Source: JANPBY01 sp963805505 (GTDB lineage: Bacteria > Actinomycetota > Actinomycetes > DATJPE01). From it: DNA of 64,000 bases. The position numbers and the translations under genes were made by a program. Under the pieces are notes generated by a model that made no database searches, was not told the origin of the DNA, and was given only the letters and a program-made list of their open reading frames with translations. Within the stretch, counting starts at the first letter, position 1, and each line of letters begins with the position of its first letter. The stretch is from assembly GCA_963805505.1 (NCBI GenBank), contig CAWDUP010000006.1, positions 77,261-141,260 of the forward strand. Reading direction: 5' to 3'. This document shows positions 51,686-60,241 of the stretch, piece after piece.

Positions 51686-53041
51686 TCAGCTGGCGCGCGG
51701 TGGCCGGCTGCCTGACGGACGCCGCCCGGAACGGTGAGCACCGGCTCGGGCACCGCCGTACGGCCGCTTCGACCGTCCCGGCCCCGGACGCCGCTCGGCA
51801 CGGGCGATCCGCTCCGCCACCGGCACCCCGCTGGGCTCGCGAGCCCCGGTGATGGCGACCAGGCCGGCGTCGCCGGGTCGGACACGGGCCTTGATCGGCT
51901 TGACCCCAGCGCGCTCGGCCATCTTGCCGACCTCGCGCTCCTGGTGCGGAAGCACGAGCGTGACGACCGTGCCCGCCTCACCAGCGCGAGCGGTGCGACC
52001 GGCGCGGTGCAGGTAGTCCTTGGAGTCGGCCGGCGGATCGACGTGCACCACGAGACCGATGTCGTCGACGTGGATGCCGCGGGCCGCGACGTCAGTAGCG
52101 ACCAGGACGGGCGTACGGCCTTCGCGGAACTCCGCCAGCGCACGAGTGCGGGCGCCCTGCGGCTTGCCGCCGTGGATCGATGTTGCCGAAACGCCTTGCT
52201 GGCGCAGCTGGGTGGCGACCCGGTCGGCCCCGTGCTTGGTGCGCACGAACATCAGGGTGCGACCCTCGCGGGCGCCGATGGCGGAGGTGACGGTCGCCTT
52301 GTCGCCGGGGCGGACGAGCAGGATGTGGTGCTCCATCGTCTCCACCGACGCCTCGGGCGGAGCGGTCGAGTGCTCGACCGGGTGCACGAGGTAGCGCCGG
52401 ACCAGGCCGTCGACGCCGCGGTCGAGGGTGGCTGAGAAGAGCAGCCGCTGCCCGCCGCGCTTGACCATGTCGAGGAGTGCAGTCACCGCGGGGAGGAAGC
52501 CCATGTCGGCCATGTGGTCGGCTTCGTCGAGGACGACGAGCTCGACCTGACTCAGGTCGGCGTCGCCTTGCTCGACCAGGTCGGTGAGCCGGCCGGGAGT
52601 GGCGACCACGAGCTCGACGCCGCGGCGCAGCGCGTCGGCCTGCCGGGGATAGGACATCCCACCGACGACGGTCTTCATCCGGACACCCACGGCACGCCCG
52701 AGCGGCTCGAGTGCGTCGGTGACCTGCACGGCCAGCTCGCGGGTGGGCACCAGGACGACGGCGAGCGGCTGGCGCGGCTGCGCCTTGCGACCCGACAGCC
52801 GGGTCAGGGTGGGAAGCCCGAAGGCGAGGGTCTTGCCCGAGCCGGTACGGCCCCGACCGAGGACGTCTCGGCCGAGCAGCGCGTCCGGGATGGTCGCAGC
52901 CTGGATCGGGAACGGTTCGGTGATGCCGGAGCGGCTCAGCGCCGAGACGAGGCGCTGAGGAAGGCCGAGCTCACCGAAGGACGAAACGTCCTGCGACGGG
53001 GCCTCGTCGGACTGGGGGCGGGTGGTCGTGGGCGTGCTCAT
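51686..53041 (-). CDS. DEAD-box RNA helicase
   Basis: The 451-residue enzyme has the complete motif set: Q motif (FPIQAATIP), I (GRTGSGKT), II (LDEADHM, reading DEAD), III (FSATL), and VI (HRAGRTARAG). The C-terminal tail is basic and low in complexity (RPGPGRSKRPYGGARAG), suited for RNA binding. It should unwind structured RNA, for example during cold adaptation or ribosome assembly. The start after GAGAGG fits. Confidence 0.95.
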   Translation of the reverse strand: MSTPTTTRPQSDEAPSQDVSSFGELGLPQRLVSALSRSGITEPFPIQAATIPDALLGRDVLGRGRTGSGKTLAFGLPTLTRLSGRKAQPRQPLAVVLVPTRELAVQVTDALEPLGRAVGVRMKTVVGGMSYPRQADALRRGVELVVATPGRLTDLVEQGDADLSQVELVVLDEADHMADMGFLPAVTALLDMVKRGGQRLLFSATLDRGVDGLVRRYLVHPVEHSTAPPEASVETMEHHILLVRPGDKATVTSAIGAREGRTLMFVRTKHGADRVATQLRQQGVSATSIHGGKPQGARTRALAEFREGRTPVLVATDVAARGIHVDDIGLVVHVDPPADSKDYLHRAGRTARAGEAGTVVTLVLPHQEREVGKMAERAGVKPIKARVRPGDAGLVAITGAREPSGVPVAERIARAERRPGPGRSKRPYGGARAGAHRSGRRPSGSRPPRAS

Positions 53042-53269
53042 GCGAAGACGTACCTCTCGAGACGTGGCGCGGTCTCGAGGAGGCCGTGCGGTGACGAACC
53101 ACCGCAGCGAAATACGTGAGAGCGAGCCCGGTGACCTCACGGCTCACCGACGGGGACGGATCGGGTGCGATCTGCCCAGGCTTCAAGGGTAACGGGCTGT
53201 GACGGCTCTTCGGACCACCAGGCGGGTGACCCGCGTCACGCGCCGAGCCGACGAGGCGCAGCCGGCAGC

Positions 53270-53596
53270 TCAGAGATAGAGGCCGGTGCCCGCGTCCGCG
53301 ACGCGCGAGGAGGCGACCGCGTGGATGTCACGTTCGCGCAGCAGCAGGTAGGAGGAACCGTGCAGCTCGACCTCGCCGTGGTCCTCCGGCTCGAACAGCA
53401 CCCGGTCACCGATCTCGACGGTGCGGACGTTCTGCCCGACCGCCACCACGCCGGCCCACGACAGCCGGCGGCCGACGGCCGCGGTGGCCGGGATCACGAT
53501 GCCGCCGCTGGAGCGCCGCTCCCCCACGTCGCCGTCGAGGTCGACGAGGACTCGGTCGTGGAGCAGCTTGATGGGCAGCGCTTCGTTGTCGGGCAC
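53270..53596 (-). CDS. GroES family co-chaperonin, lone copy
   Basis: A 108-residue GroES-like protein. LLHDRVLVDLD at the start, a mobile-loop-like segment (RRSSGGIVIPATA), then GDRVLFEPEDHGEVEL and SYLLLRERDIHAV correspond to the Cpn10 fold. No groEL is adjacent, and the C-terminal tail DAGTGLYL is unlike housekeeping GroES. It is probably an accessory paralogue. The 173-bp gap up to the helicase holds no gene. Confidence 0.85.
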   Translation of the reverse strand: MPDNEALPIKLLHDRVLVDLDGDVGERRSSGGIVIPATAAVGRRLSWAGVVAVGQNVRTVEIGDRVLFEPEDHGEVELHGSSYLLLRERDIHAVASSRVADAGTGLYL

Positions 53597-53673
53597 GGGG
53601 AAACCCTAGGCGACGGACCGGATGACGATCGCACCCACCAAGTGCTGACGACAGGTGTTGCTACGACCGCTGA

Positions 53674-54171
53674 CTACCAGCCCGCGGAGCCGGGACCGCC
53701 CTTGAACGGACCAGCGACGTCGGAGGTCACCCACCCGCCGTAGAAGCCACCTGCTTGCGGCCGAACCTCCTCGCCGTCGATGGTGCAACGATCCATCCGG
53801 CCGGGGTAGAGCGCGACGTGGTCGACGAGCGCCTCGAAACCTGCGGTCGGGTTCGGGTAGGACCACGCGGCCCCAGGCACCCGGACGCCGCCGCCGATGA
53901 CGTCCCAATAGACCGCGCTGCCCTTGAACTCGCAGTACGAGGTGCCTGCCGCGGGCTCGAGCGCGCCGGGGACGAAGTCTGCGCGAGGCAGATACCAGGA
54001 CGGCGGATGGCTCGTCTCGAGCACGCGGATGGCGCGAGTGCTGCGGAGGATGACCTCGCCCCCGAGCACGACCTCAACGACGCGACTCGACGGTTCGACT
54101 CGCGGCGGTCGCGGGTAGTCCCAGACCGATTCCTGACCGGGAGCGGTCGGCAACGGTGTCGGTCGGCTCAT
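53674..54171 (-). CDS. DUF427 domain protein
   Basis: A 165-residue single-domain protein. PRVEPSSRVVEVVLGGEVIL, SHPPSWYLPRADFVPG, YCEFKGSAVYWDV, and WSYPNPTAGFEALVDHVALYP mark DUF427. Structures of this family are small beta-barrels; function is unknown. An upstream in-frame ATG at 54183 would add four residues. It stands with DUF3618 and other minor genes between helicase and cobalt transporter genes. Confidence 0.9.
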   Translation of the reverse strand: MSRPTPLPTAPGQESVWDYPRPPRVEPSSRVVEVVLGGEVILRSTRAIRVLETSHPPSWYLPRADFVPGALEPAAGTSYCEFKGSAVYWDVIGGGVRVPGAAWSYPNPTAGFEALVDHVALYPGRMDRCTIDGEEVRPQAGGFYGGWVTSDVAGPFKGGPGSAGW

Positions 54172-54212
54172 CGCCCCAGTCAACCTGGCCCGGCACCGGG
54201 CCGCACCTCGAG

Positions 54213-54518
54213 CTACTTGCGGATGCGGTAGAGCACCAGGATCGTCACGACACCTGCCGTGATCGCGATGTTCCGGATGTTGGGCTCGCCCTCGTCGGAG
54301 ACGTAGATGCGCCGGATCTTGGCGAAGCGCCGCTCGGCGATGTGCTTGGGATTGACCCGGTCCTTGATCGCGTCGATATTGCTCACCAGGCTGGCCCGAG
54401 CAGACTCGAGGTCCTTGCTGACCTCCTCGGGAGATCGCGAAGGAGTCGCCTTCGCAGCTGCTGCATCAGCCTTGTCGGCCGCAGGCTCAGCCGCAGCTTT
54501 GGCTTCGGTGCTGGACAT
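54213..54518 (-). CDS. DUF3618 small membrane protein
   Basis: A 101-residue protein. An Ala/Lys-rich N-terminus and the DUF3618 helix RSPEEVSKDLESARASLVSN are followed by a C-terminal membrane segment (IAITAGVVTILVLYRIRK). Such proteins occur in actinobacterial envelope-linked clusters, usually beside phage-holin-like genes, but no partner is present here. Function unknown. Confidence 0.87.
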   Translation of the reverse strand: MSSTEAKAAAEPAADKADAAAAKATPSRSPEEVSKDLESARASLVSNIDAIKDRVNPKHIAERRFAKIRRIYVSDEGEPNIRNIAITAGVVTILVLYRIRK

Positions 54519-54541
54519 GGGGGCCTCCGTAGATCGTCACG

Positions 54542-55327
54542 TCAGGTGCGCTCGCCGGCGTGCGCCGGATCGAACCCGTACGGCAGCTCGAGCCGGTGCG
54601 CCCGCATGAGCCCATCGTCACACAACAGCTCACGGGTCGGCCCATCGGCCACGATCACGCCGTCGCTGAGGATGACCGAACGGGGGCACAGCTCGAGGGC
54701 GTAGGGCAGGTCGTGGGTCACCATCAAGATCGTCAGGTCGAGTCCCAGCAAGATGTCGGCCAGCTCCCGGCGCGCGGCCGGGTCGAGGTTGGACGACGGC
54801 TCGTCGAGCACCAGGATCTCGGGCCGCATCGCCAGCACGGTGGCCACGGCTACCCGCCGGCGTTGGCCGTAGGACAGGTGGTGGGGTGGCCGGTCGGCGT
54901 AGGCACCCATGCCCACCATGTCGAGGGCTTCGCGCACTCGCTCGTCGAGCGCGTCACCTGTGACCCCCAGGTTGGCCGGGCCGAACGCCACGTCGTCGCG
55001 CACCGTGGGCATGAACAGCTGGTCATCGGGGTCCTGGAAGACGATGCCGACACGGCGGCGGATCTCGAGCAGGTCGGCCCTGTTGTCGGTGACCGGCATC
55101 CCCGCCACCTCGACACTGCCGACACCTCCTCGCAGAATCCCGTTGAGGTGCAGGACCAGAGTCGTCTTGCCGGCGCCGTTGGGGCCGAGCAGGGCGACCC
55201 GCTCTCCCGTCGAAATGGTGAGATCGACACCGAACAGGGCCTGGTGACCGTCGGGGTAGGCGTAGGCAAGACCCTTGACGGCCAAGCACTCTTCGCGGGT
55301 GTCGCTGCCGCTCGAGGCGTCGGTCAT
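54542..55327 (-). CDS. cbiO: Energy-coupling ATPase of the cobalt/nickel ECF transporter (CbiO)
   Basis: A 261-residue ABC ATPase with Walker A GPNGAGKTT, Q-loop VFQDPDDQLF, signature LSYGQRRRVAVA and Walker B ILVLDEPSSNLDP. The FQDPDDQLFMPTV motif is diagnostic for ECF-type CbiO. It powers metal uptake through CbiQ, CbiN-like and CbiM encoded upstream. It overlaps cbiQ by 4 nt. Confidence 0.94.
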   Translation of the reverse strand: MTDASSGSDTREECLAVKGLAYAYPDGHQALFGVDLTISTGERVALLGPNGAGKTTLVLHLNGILRGGVGSVEVAGMPVTDNRADLLEIRRRVGIVFQDPDDQLFMPTVRDDVAFGPANLGVTGDALDERVREALDMVGMGAYADRPPHHLSYGQRRRVAVATVLAMRPEILVLDEPSSNLDPAARRELADILLGLDLTILMVTHDLPYALELCPRSVILSDGVIVADGPTRELLCDDGLMRAHRLELPYGFDPAHAGERT

Positions 55328-56091
55328 GACTGGAGTGTCCAGGCAGCCACGACCACGATGAGGGCCCCGAGGGGGAGCAGCGCCGCGCTCGCCCACTGTT
55401 GGGGCGTCGCGGAGGCTTCCCGGGTGCGAGGCAGGCTGCCGGCGTAGCCGCGGCTGAGCATGGCGAGGTGCACCCGCTCCCCCCGCTCGTAGGAGCGGAT
55501 GAACAAGGCGGCCGCGCCGGCAGCGACGACATTGAGCTGTCGGATGTCGCGACCGACGAACCCGCGGGACTCACGGGCGATCTTCATCCGGTCACGCTCG
55601 CCGCCGATGACGTCGAGGTAGCGGATCATGAAGCTCATGATCTGCACCATGATCGCGGGCAACCGCAGGCGCTGAAGTCCGTCGAGCAGGTCACGGACCG
55701 GGGTGGTCGCGGCGAGCAGGACCGACGCGAAGACGCCGAGCGTCGCCTTGGCGAGGATGGCGGCCATCGCGTGCAGGCCACTGATCGAGAGGCTGAATCC
55801 GAGGACGTCGGTCTGCGGGCCGCCCGCGACGAAGGGGATGAGCGCCGCGAACAGGACGAACGGGATCTCGACGGTCAGCCGTCGGACGACGACGGCGAGC
55901 GGGACCGCCGCGATGGCCGTGACGGTGAGCAGCAGGAGCGCATAGAGCGCGAAGGCGACGTACGCCTGCCGCGGCGTGGACACCACGACGAGCACGAACG
56001 CGACCAGCGACACCAGCTTCGTCTCGGCGGGCAGCCGGTGGACGGGGCTGTCGCCGGAGACGTACAGGCGACTGCCGTGCCCTGCGCTCAT
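55324..56091 (-). CDS. cbiQ: ECF transporter transmembrane protein CbiQ
   Basis: A 255-residue protein with five or six helices. The cytoplasmic coupling helices of ECF-T proteins are visible as ARESRGF and LSRGYAG (two A-R-G-like motifs). It connects the ATPase to the substrate-binding CbiM. Its ATG overlaps the cbiO start by 4 nt on the downstream side, and the PDGLE gene ends 1 nt before it. Confidence 0.93.
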   Translation of the reverse strand: MSAGHGSRLYVSGDSPVHRLPAETKLVSLVAFVLVVVSTPRQAYVAFALYALLLLTVTAIAAVPLAVVVRRLTVEIPFVLFAALIPFVAGGPQTDVLGFSLSISGLHAMAAILAKATLGVFASVLLAATTPVRDLLDGLQRLRLPAIMVQIMSFMIRYLDVIGGERDRMKIARESRGFVGRDIRQLNVVAAGAAALFIRSYERGERVHLAMLSRGYAGSLPRTREASATPQQWASAALLPLGALIVVVAAWTLQS

Positions 56092-56092
56092 C

Positions 56093-56452
56093 TCAGCTGG
56101 CGGGGGTAGCGGGGGTGGTGGTGCTGCCCTCGGCCGCGTGGCCGTCTTGATCGGCAGAACCGTTGTTGCGCCTGCTGATCACAGCAAACATGCCACCCGC
56201 GATGAACAGGACGACAACGACGCCGACGACTCCTGCCAGGCCGCCGGAGACCGGGGCGCTGCTGACGCCGCTGGTGGAGTATCCCGCGAGCGGCGAGCCC
56301 GAGGTGGCCGAGTCCGACTCGTTGGCGTTGAGACCCTTGTCCTCCGCGACCTTGTTGAGTCCGTCCGGGGCGCTGCTGGCCCAGTAGGAGACGATCCCTG
56401 CGATGACGAGGGCGACCAGGAGCCCGGTGACGAAGAACGCTTTGCGGCTCAT
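56093..56452 (-). CDS. PDGLE-domain membrane protein (CbiN-like)
   Basis: A 119-residue protein with two transmembrane segments (FFVTGLLVALVIAGIVSYWA near the start and LAGVVGVVVVLFIAGGMFAV). Between them SSAPDGLNKVAEDKG carries the PDGL motif of the CbiN-like accessory subunit. It aids metal loading by CbiM. It lies between cbiM and cbiQ with 1-2 nt gaps. Confidence 0.9.
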   Translation of the reverse strand: MSRKAFFVTGLLVALVIAGIVSYWASSAPDGLNKVAEDKGLNANESDSATSGSPLAGYSTSGVSSAPVSGGLAGVVGVVVVLFIAGGMFAVISRRNNGSADQDGHAAEGSTTTPATPAS

Positions 56453-56454
56453 GG

Positions 56455-57159
56455 TCAGGCTCCCTGACTCGCGGCCGGAGTCGCGGACGCGCGCAGCTCG
56501 AGGGTCGGGGCGAGGTCGCGTGCGCCGTAGACGAGATCGGGCCGGACCTTCAGCACGGCGGCGACCACGGCGGCGCTGATCAGGGCTTCGCCGACACCGA
56601 TGAGGACATGAACACCGACCATCGCCCGGCCCACGGTGGCTATCGAGATGTCGGTGACGGTGCCGCCGACGGCGAACTCGAGGGTGAAGGCAAGCGCGGC
56701 CGCGGGGACCGCGAGGAAGGCCGCGACAGCGGTCGCGCCGACCACCGAGGCGTGCGACTTCGGCAGCAGCCTGCGCAGCGCGACGAACACCAGCCACCCG
56801 ACGATGACGGTGACGAAGGCCATGTTGATGATGTTGGCGCCCAGGGCGCTCACCCCCCCGTCAGCGAAGAGCAGGGATTGGACGATGAGGACGACGGAGA
56901 CGCATAACGCCCCGGTGTAGGGGCCGACCAGGATCGCCGCGAGCGCGCCGCCGAGGAGGTGGCCGCTCGTGCCGCCGGCGACGGGGAAGTTGATCATCTG
57001 CAGGGCGAAGATCGTGGCCGCGACGAGGCCGGCCATGGGAGCCGTCTTCTCGTCGAGCTCCTTGCGGCTCTGGCGGACGCAGATCGTGACGCCCGTGGCC
57101 GCGATCACGCCGAGGGCCACCGAGGTCGGGGCGTTCAGATATCCGTCGGGGATGTGCAC
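56455..57159 (-). CDS. cbiM: Cobalt/nickel substrate-binding component CbiM
   Basis: The 234-residue membrane protein starts MHIPDGYL, where the Met1-His2 N-terminus binds the metal ion. Further typical stretches are NFPVAGGTSGHLLGGALAAI and LVGPYTGALC. It defines the transporter as CbiM/NikM type for cobalt or nickel. The gene leads the operon and has a palindromic operator 55 nt upstream, pointing to metal-dependent repression. Confidence 0.94.
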   Translation of the reverse strand: MHIPDGYLNAPTSVALGVIAATGVTICVRQSRKELDEKTAPMAGLVAATIFALQMINFPVAGGTSGHLLGGALAAILVGPYTGALCVSVVLIVQSLLFADGGVSALGANIINMAFVTVIVGWLVFVALRRLLPKSHASVVGATAVAAFLAVPAAALAFTLEFAVGGTVTDISIATVGRAMVGVHVLIGVGEALISAAVVAAVLKVRPDLVYGARDLAPTLELRASATPAASQGA

Positions 57160-57213
57160 GGAGCGTGGTCCTCTCGCGGCCGGGCGGGGGATGGAGCCGA
57201 ACTTTAATCCACT

Positions 57214-57236
57214 CTATTGCACATCGTGTGCAATAG
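57214..57236. promoter_or_regulatory. Palindromic operator upstream of cbiM
   Basis: CTATTGCACA-TCG-TGTGCAATAG is a perfect 10-bp inverted repeat with a 3-bp centre in the 311-bp divergent gap between cbiM and the Bcp gene. The TTGC...GCAA ends recall sites of FUR-family metal regulators such as Nur. Nothing else gene-like was seen in the gap. Confidence 0.65.
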
Positions 57237-57470
57237 CGCGTATCGGGCAACAGGTGCTTCTTGCGCAAGGCTGGCAACAACGTAGCTGTGTCAGGTTCGG
57301 CGCGCCTGTCGAGCCGGATTGGTCCGCCCGGCACCCAGCTGCCGGACCCGGTTCACGGGGGGCGAGGTGGGTGCCGGCGAGTCGGCTTCCTAGAGTCTCG
57401 AGCACGGGGCCGTACCGGCCCGGTCAGCAGCTGGCACGAAGAAGCAGTGAAGGAGTAGTGAAGGAGAGTC

Positions 57471-57938
57471 ATGAGTGAACGCCTGAGCCCGGGGGACGTC
57501 GCACCGGCGTTCTCGCTGCCCGACGCCGACGGGAAGACCGTCTCCCTCGGCGACTATGCCGGGCGTCGCGTGGTCGTCTACTTCTACCCGGCCGCGATGA
57601 CGCCAGGCTGTACGACGCAGGCGTGCGACTTTCGCGACTCGCTGTCGGCCCTTGCCGCGGCCGGCGTCGACGTGATCGGGGTGTCCCCCGACAAGCAGGA
57701 GAAGCTCGCTCGGTTCCGTGACCAGGAGGGCCTCACCTTCCCGCTGGTCGGCGACCCGTCGCGCGAGGTGCTCGAGGCGTACGGTGCCTACGGCGAGAAG
57801 CAGCTCTACGGCAAGACAGTCGTCGGCGTGATCCGCTCCACGTTCGTGGTCGGTCCCGACGGCCGGATCGAGCAGGCGCAGTACAACGTGAAGGCCAAGG
57901 GCCACGTGGCAAAGCTCCGCAAGGAGCTCGGCATCTAG
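57471..57938 (+). CDS. bcp: Thioredoxin-dependent peroxiredoxin (Bcp/PrxQ type)
   Basis: A 155-residue peroxiredoxin. MTPGCTTQACDFRD holds peroxidatic C47 and resolving C52, spaced as in PrxQ/Bcp. The catalytic Arg lies in the later segment VIRSTFVVG. It reduces organic and hydrogen peroxides with thioredoxin. The ATG at 57471 follows a GGAG box. The MFS transporter gene begins 12 nt after its stop. Confidence 0.95.
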   Translation: MSERLSPGDVAPAFSLPDADGKTVSLGDYAGRRVVVYFYPAAMTPGCTTQACDFRDSLSALAAAGVDVIGVSPDKQEKLARFRDQEGLTFPLVGDPSREVLEAYGAYGEKQLYGKTVVGVIRSTFVVGPDGRIEQAQYNVKAKGHVAKLRKELGI

Positions 57939-57950
57939 AAGGGGACGCCC

Positions 57951-59183
57951 GTGAAGCGTGCGTCGTGGCTGACGCGCACGCTGATCATCGTCTCGCTCGT
58001 CTCGTTCATGCAGGACGCGGCCAGCGAGCTGGTCTACCCGCTGCTGCCGCTGCTCATCACCGGCACGTTGGCGGCTCCCCCGGTGGTCCTCGGATTCGTC
58101 GAGGGCGCCGCGACCGGCATGGCCGCATTGGTGTCGTACGTCTCCGGCCGGCGCTCCGACCTGATCGGCCGCCGTCCGCTGGTGCTGTGGGGGTACTCCC
58201 TCGCGGCCGTCGGCAAGGTGTTCGTGGCGGCGGCCTGGGCCTGGCCGGTGGTGCTCGTCGGGCGGCTGGTCGACCGCACGGGGAAAGGCATCCGTGGCGC
58301 GCCGCGCGACGCTCTCATCGCCGACTCGGTACCGCCCGAGGCGCTCGGTCGGGCGTTCGGCTTCCACCGGACCATGGACACGGCGGGAGCCGTCGTGGGT
58401 CCCCTGCTGGCCCTCGGTGCGCTGGTGCTCCTGGACGACAACCTGCGCCAGGTGCTGTGGATCGCGGTGATCCCGGCGGTCATCTCGGCGCTGTTGGTGT
58501 TGCTGATCAGGGAGCCCCGGAGAGCCGCTGAGCCAGTGCCGGTGCCGGCGGGTCCACCTCCATCGGCTGCCTCCGGCGTGCTGGCCACCGACCGGTCGGC
58601 TGAGCAGGCCACCGGCGGGGCCGTACGTCCTCCCCTGACGCCGGAGCTGCGACGCGTCCTCGGCCTGCTGACCGCGTTCGCGCTGTTCAACTTCCCCGAC
58701 GTGCTGGTGTTGTTGCGGTTGTCCGACATCGGCTGGAGCACGGCCGAGGTCGTCGGTGGGTACGCCCTGTTCAACCTGGCCTACACCGCGGTCTCCTTCC
58801 CCGCCGGCCGCCTGTCGGACCGGCTGCCGCGCGCGCACGTCTATGCGCTGGGGCTCGTCTTCTTCGCGATCGGCTACCTCGGGTTGGCGCTGATCGACCA
58901 CGGCCCGCTGGTCTTGGTGGTGCTGGTGCTCTACGGCGGATTCAACGGCTGCACCGACGGCGTCGGCAAGGCGTGGGTGGCGGCGCTGGCGCCGGCCGGG
59001 GGCCGCGGTCGCGCCCAGGGCGCCTTCCAGGGACTGAACGGCGGCGGCATCCTGTTCGCCGGCCTGTGGGCCGGGCTCGCGTGGAACGTCGGCCCGGGCG
59101 GCGGAGCCGTACCCCTGCTGATCAGCGGATCGGTCGCCGTGATCGCGGCGGTCGTCTTCTGGGGGTACGGCCGCCGTCCCTAG
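57951..59183 (+). CDS. Major facilitator superfamily transporter
   Basis: A 410-residue membrane protein with about 12 helices in two halves. The first cytoplasmic loop has YVSGRRSDLIGRRPLVL, a form of motif A. A conserved RLVDRTGKGIRGAPRDALIAD follows helix 4. The last pattern is typical of a widespread actinobacterial and proteobacterial MFS clade of unknown substrate. Starts at GTG. Probably co-transcribed with bcp, which could mean export of a toxic or oxidised compound (inference). Confidence 0.9.
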   Translation: MKRASWLTRTLIIVSLVSFMQDAASELVYPLLPLLITGTLAAPPVVLGFVEGAATGMAALVSYVSGRRSDLIGRRPLVLWGYSLAAVGKVFVAAAWAWPVVLVGRLVDRTGKGIRGAPRDALIADSVPPEALGRAFGFHRTMDTAGAVVGPLLALGALVLLDDNLRQVLWIAVIPAVISALLVLLIREPRRAAEPVPVPAGPPPSAASGVLATDRSAEQATGGAVRPPLTPELRRVLGLLTAFALFNFPDVLVLLRLSDIGWSTAEVVGGYALFNLAYTAVSFPAGRLSDRLPRAHVYALGLVFFAIGYLGLALIDHGPLVLVVLVLYGGFNGCTDGVGKAWVAALAPAGGRGRAQGAFQGLNGGGILFAGLWAGLAWNVGPGGGAVPLLISGSVAVIAAVVFWGYGRRP

Positions 59184-59198
59184 ACTGTGCGAGACCTC

Positions 59199-59280
59199 GC
59201 GGAAGTGGCGGAATTGGCAGACGCAACGGCTTTAGGTGCCGTCGCCTTCGGGTGTGAGGGTTCGAGTCCCTTCTTCCGCA
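59199..59280 (+). tRNA. tRNA-Leu (TAG)
   Basis: An 82-nt class II tRNA. Acceptor gcggaag/cttccgc, anticodon stem acggc/gccgt with loop tttaggt (anticodon TAG), a variable arm, and T arm gaggg-ttcgagt-ccctt are all present. CCA is not encoded. Confidence 0.95.
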
Positions 59281-59305
59281 CCCTGGTTGCTGCTAGACCC
59301 CTCGG

Positions 59306-59530
59306 CTAGACAGAGGTGTCGGTCTCGACCGTGCGACCGCTCTGATCGGTGACGACGCTCCTGCGGCGGCGCGGCATGAAGACGATGAGGTCGAGCAGCA
59401 CGCTGAGTGCTCCGACGACCATCAAGATGATTCCAACGGTGGAGAGCTCGATCCCGCTCACATCCGCGTTGACGGCAAAGGTCAAGATGGCGCCGACGGC
59501 GATGAAGAAGATTCCAAGGCCGATACCCAT
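59306..59530 (-). CDS. Small two-helix membrane protein (DUF6458-like)
   Basis: A 74-residue protein beginning MGIGLGIFFIAVGAILTFAV. It has a second helix (VGIILMVVGALSVLLDLIVF) and a basic/polar tail (MPRRRRSVVTD). The pattern fits a family of small actinobacterial membrane proteins without known function. GGAGGAA precedes the ATG. It is convergent with tRNA-Leu. Confidence 0.82.
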   Translation of the reverse strand: MGIGLGIFFIAVGAILTFAVNADVSGIELSTVGIILMVVGALSVLLDLIVFMPRRRRSVVTDQSGRTVETDTSV

Positions 59531-59668
59531 TGCGTTCCTCCAGTGGATTGGGCGGAAAGTGCTGTGCCCCAGTCCCTTGCCCGATCCCCGGCGGATCAAA
59601 ACCCGCTATTCGGGTGACGTCGTCCGCCCCGCGGAACGAATCCGCCGCCACCACTCGGATTCGCCGGT

Positions 59669-60139
59669 TTACCAGGTGGGTCGGATCGGTCCGCCGCTCG
59701 CGATCCGTTCGACGTTGGCGCACAGGGACTGGAACCGTCGCGCGCCGAGCGCCTCGGCCCAGGGCCGTACCGCGTCGGCAGCCGCCTCGTCGGCCGCACG
59801 CGTGCACGCCCACCCGCGCTCGGTCAACACCAGCAGCCAGGCGCGGGCGTCATTGGGGTGTGGAAGTCGTTCCACGTAGCCCTTCTCGACGAGCTCCTCC
59901 ACGAGCTGGCTGGCCGCCTGCTTGGTGATGCCCAGGTGGGCGGCGACATCGCTGCCTGTTGCATCGCCCATGGCGATTCGAACGAAGGCGAACCCGTGCG
60001 CCGGACGCACGTCGCCGAACCCCCGAGCGATGACTCCCGCATTGATCGCCGCGACCAGCTCGCCGCTGAGCGACAGGACGGAGGTGGCGAGGGCGCGTCC
60101 GTCGAACTCGGGGTGATCCACGTCGCGAGTGTGCCACAC
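59669..60139 (-). CDS. MarR family regulator of the cupin gene
   Basis: A 156-residue winged-helix protein with recognition region SDVAAHLGITKQAASQLVEE and wing LPHPNDARAWLLVLTERG. It starts at GTG 60139 or possibly GTG 60121; no ribosome binding site is visible, so the mRNA may be nearly leaderless. Two inverted repeats lie immediately upstream, one abutting the start codon. Divergent from the cupin gene, which it presumably represses together with itself. Confidence 0.9.
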   Translation of the reverse strand: MWHTRDVDHPEFDGRALATSVLSLSGELVAAINAGVIARGFGDVRPAHGFAFVRIAMGDATGSDVAAHLGITKQAASQLVEELVEKGYVERLPHPNDARAWLLVLTERGWACTRAADEAAADAVRPWAEALGARRFQSLCANVERIASGGPIRPTW

Positions 60140-60140
60140 A

Positions 60141-60206
60141 AGTCAATCCACTTGACTACATGCTGGAGGATCTGGTGCACTCCGATAGTCAGTTCAATTG
60201 ACTATC
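60141..60206. promoter_or_regulatory. Two operator-like inverted repeats between MarR and cupin genes
   Basis: AGTCAA-tccac-TTGACT (60141-60157) abuts the MarR start, and GATAGTCA-gttcaat-TGACTATC (60184-60206) lies 35 nt before the cupin start. Both share the AGTCAA/TTGACT half-site, so the same dimer could bind both promoters. Confidence 0.65.
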
Positions 60207-60241
60207 TGACTTCGAAGCGCACGACGACCCAGGAGACGACA

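Noticed and set aside
57160..57470. Cobalamin riboswitch before cbiM
   Set aside because: The region shows the palindrome but not a recognisable B12-box; metal control is more likely. A covariance-model search would settle it.
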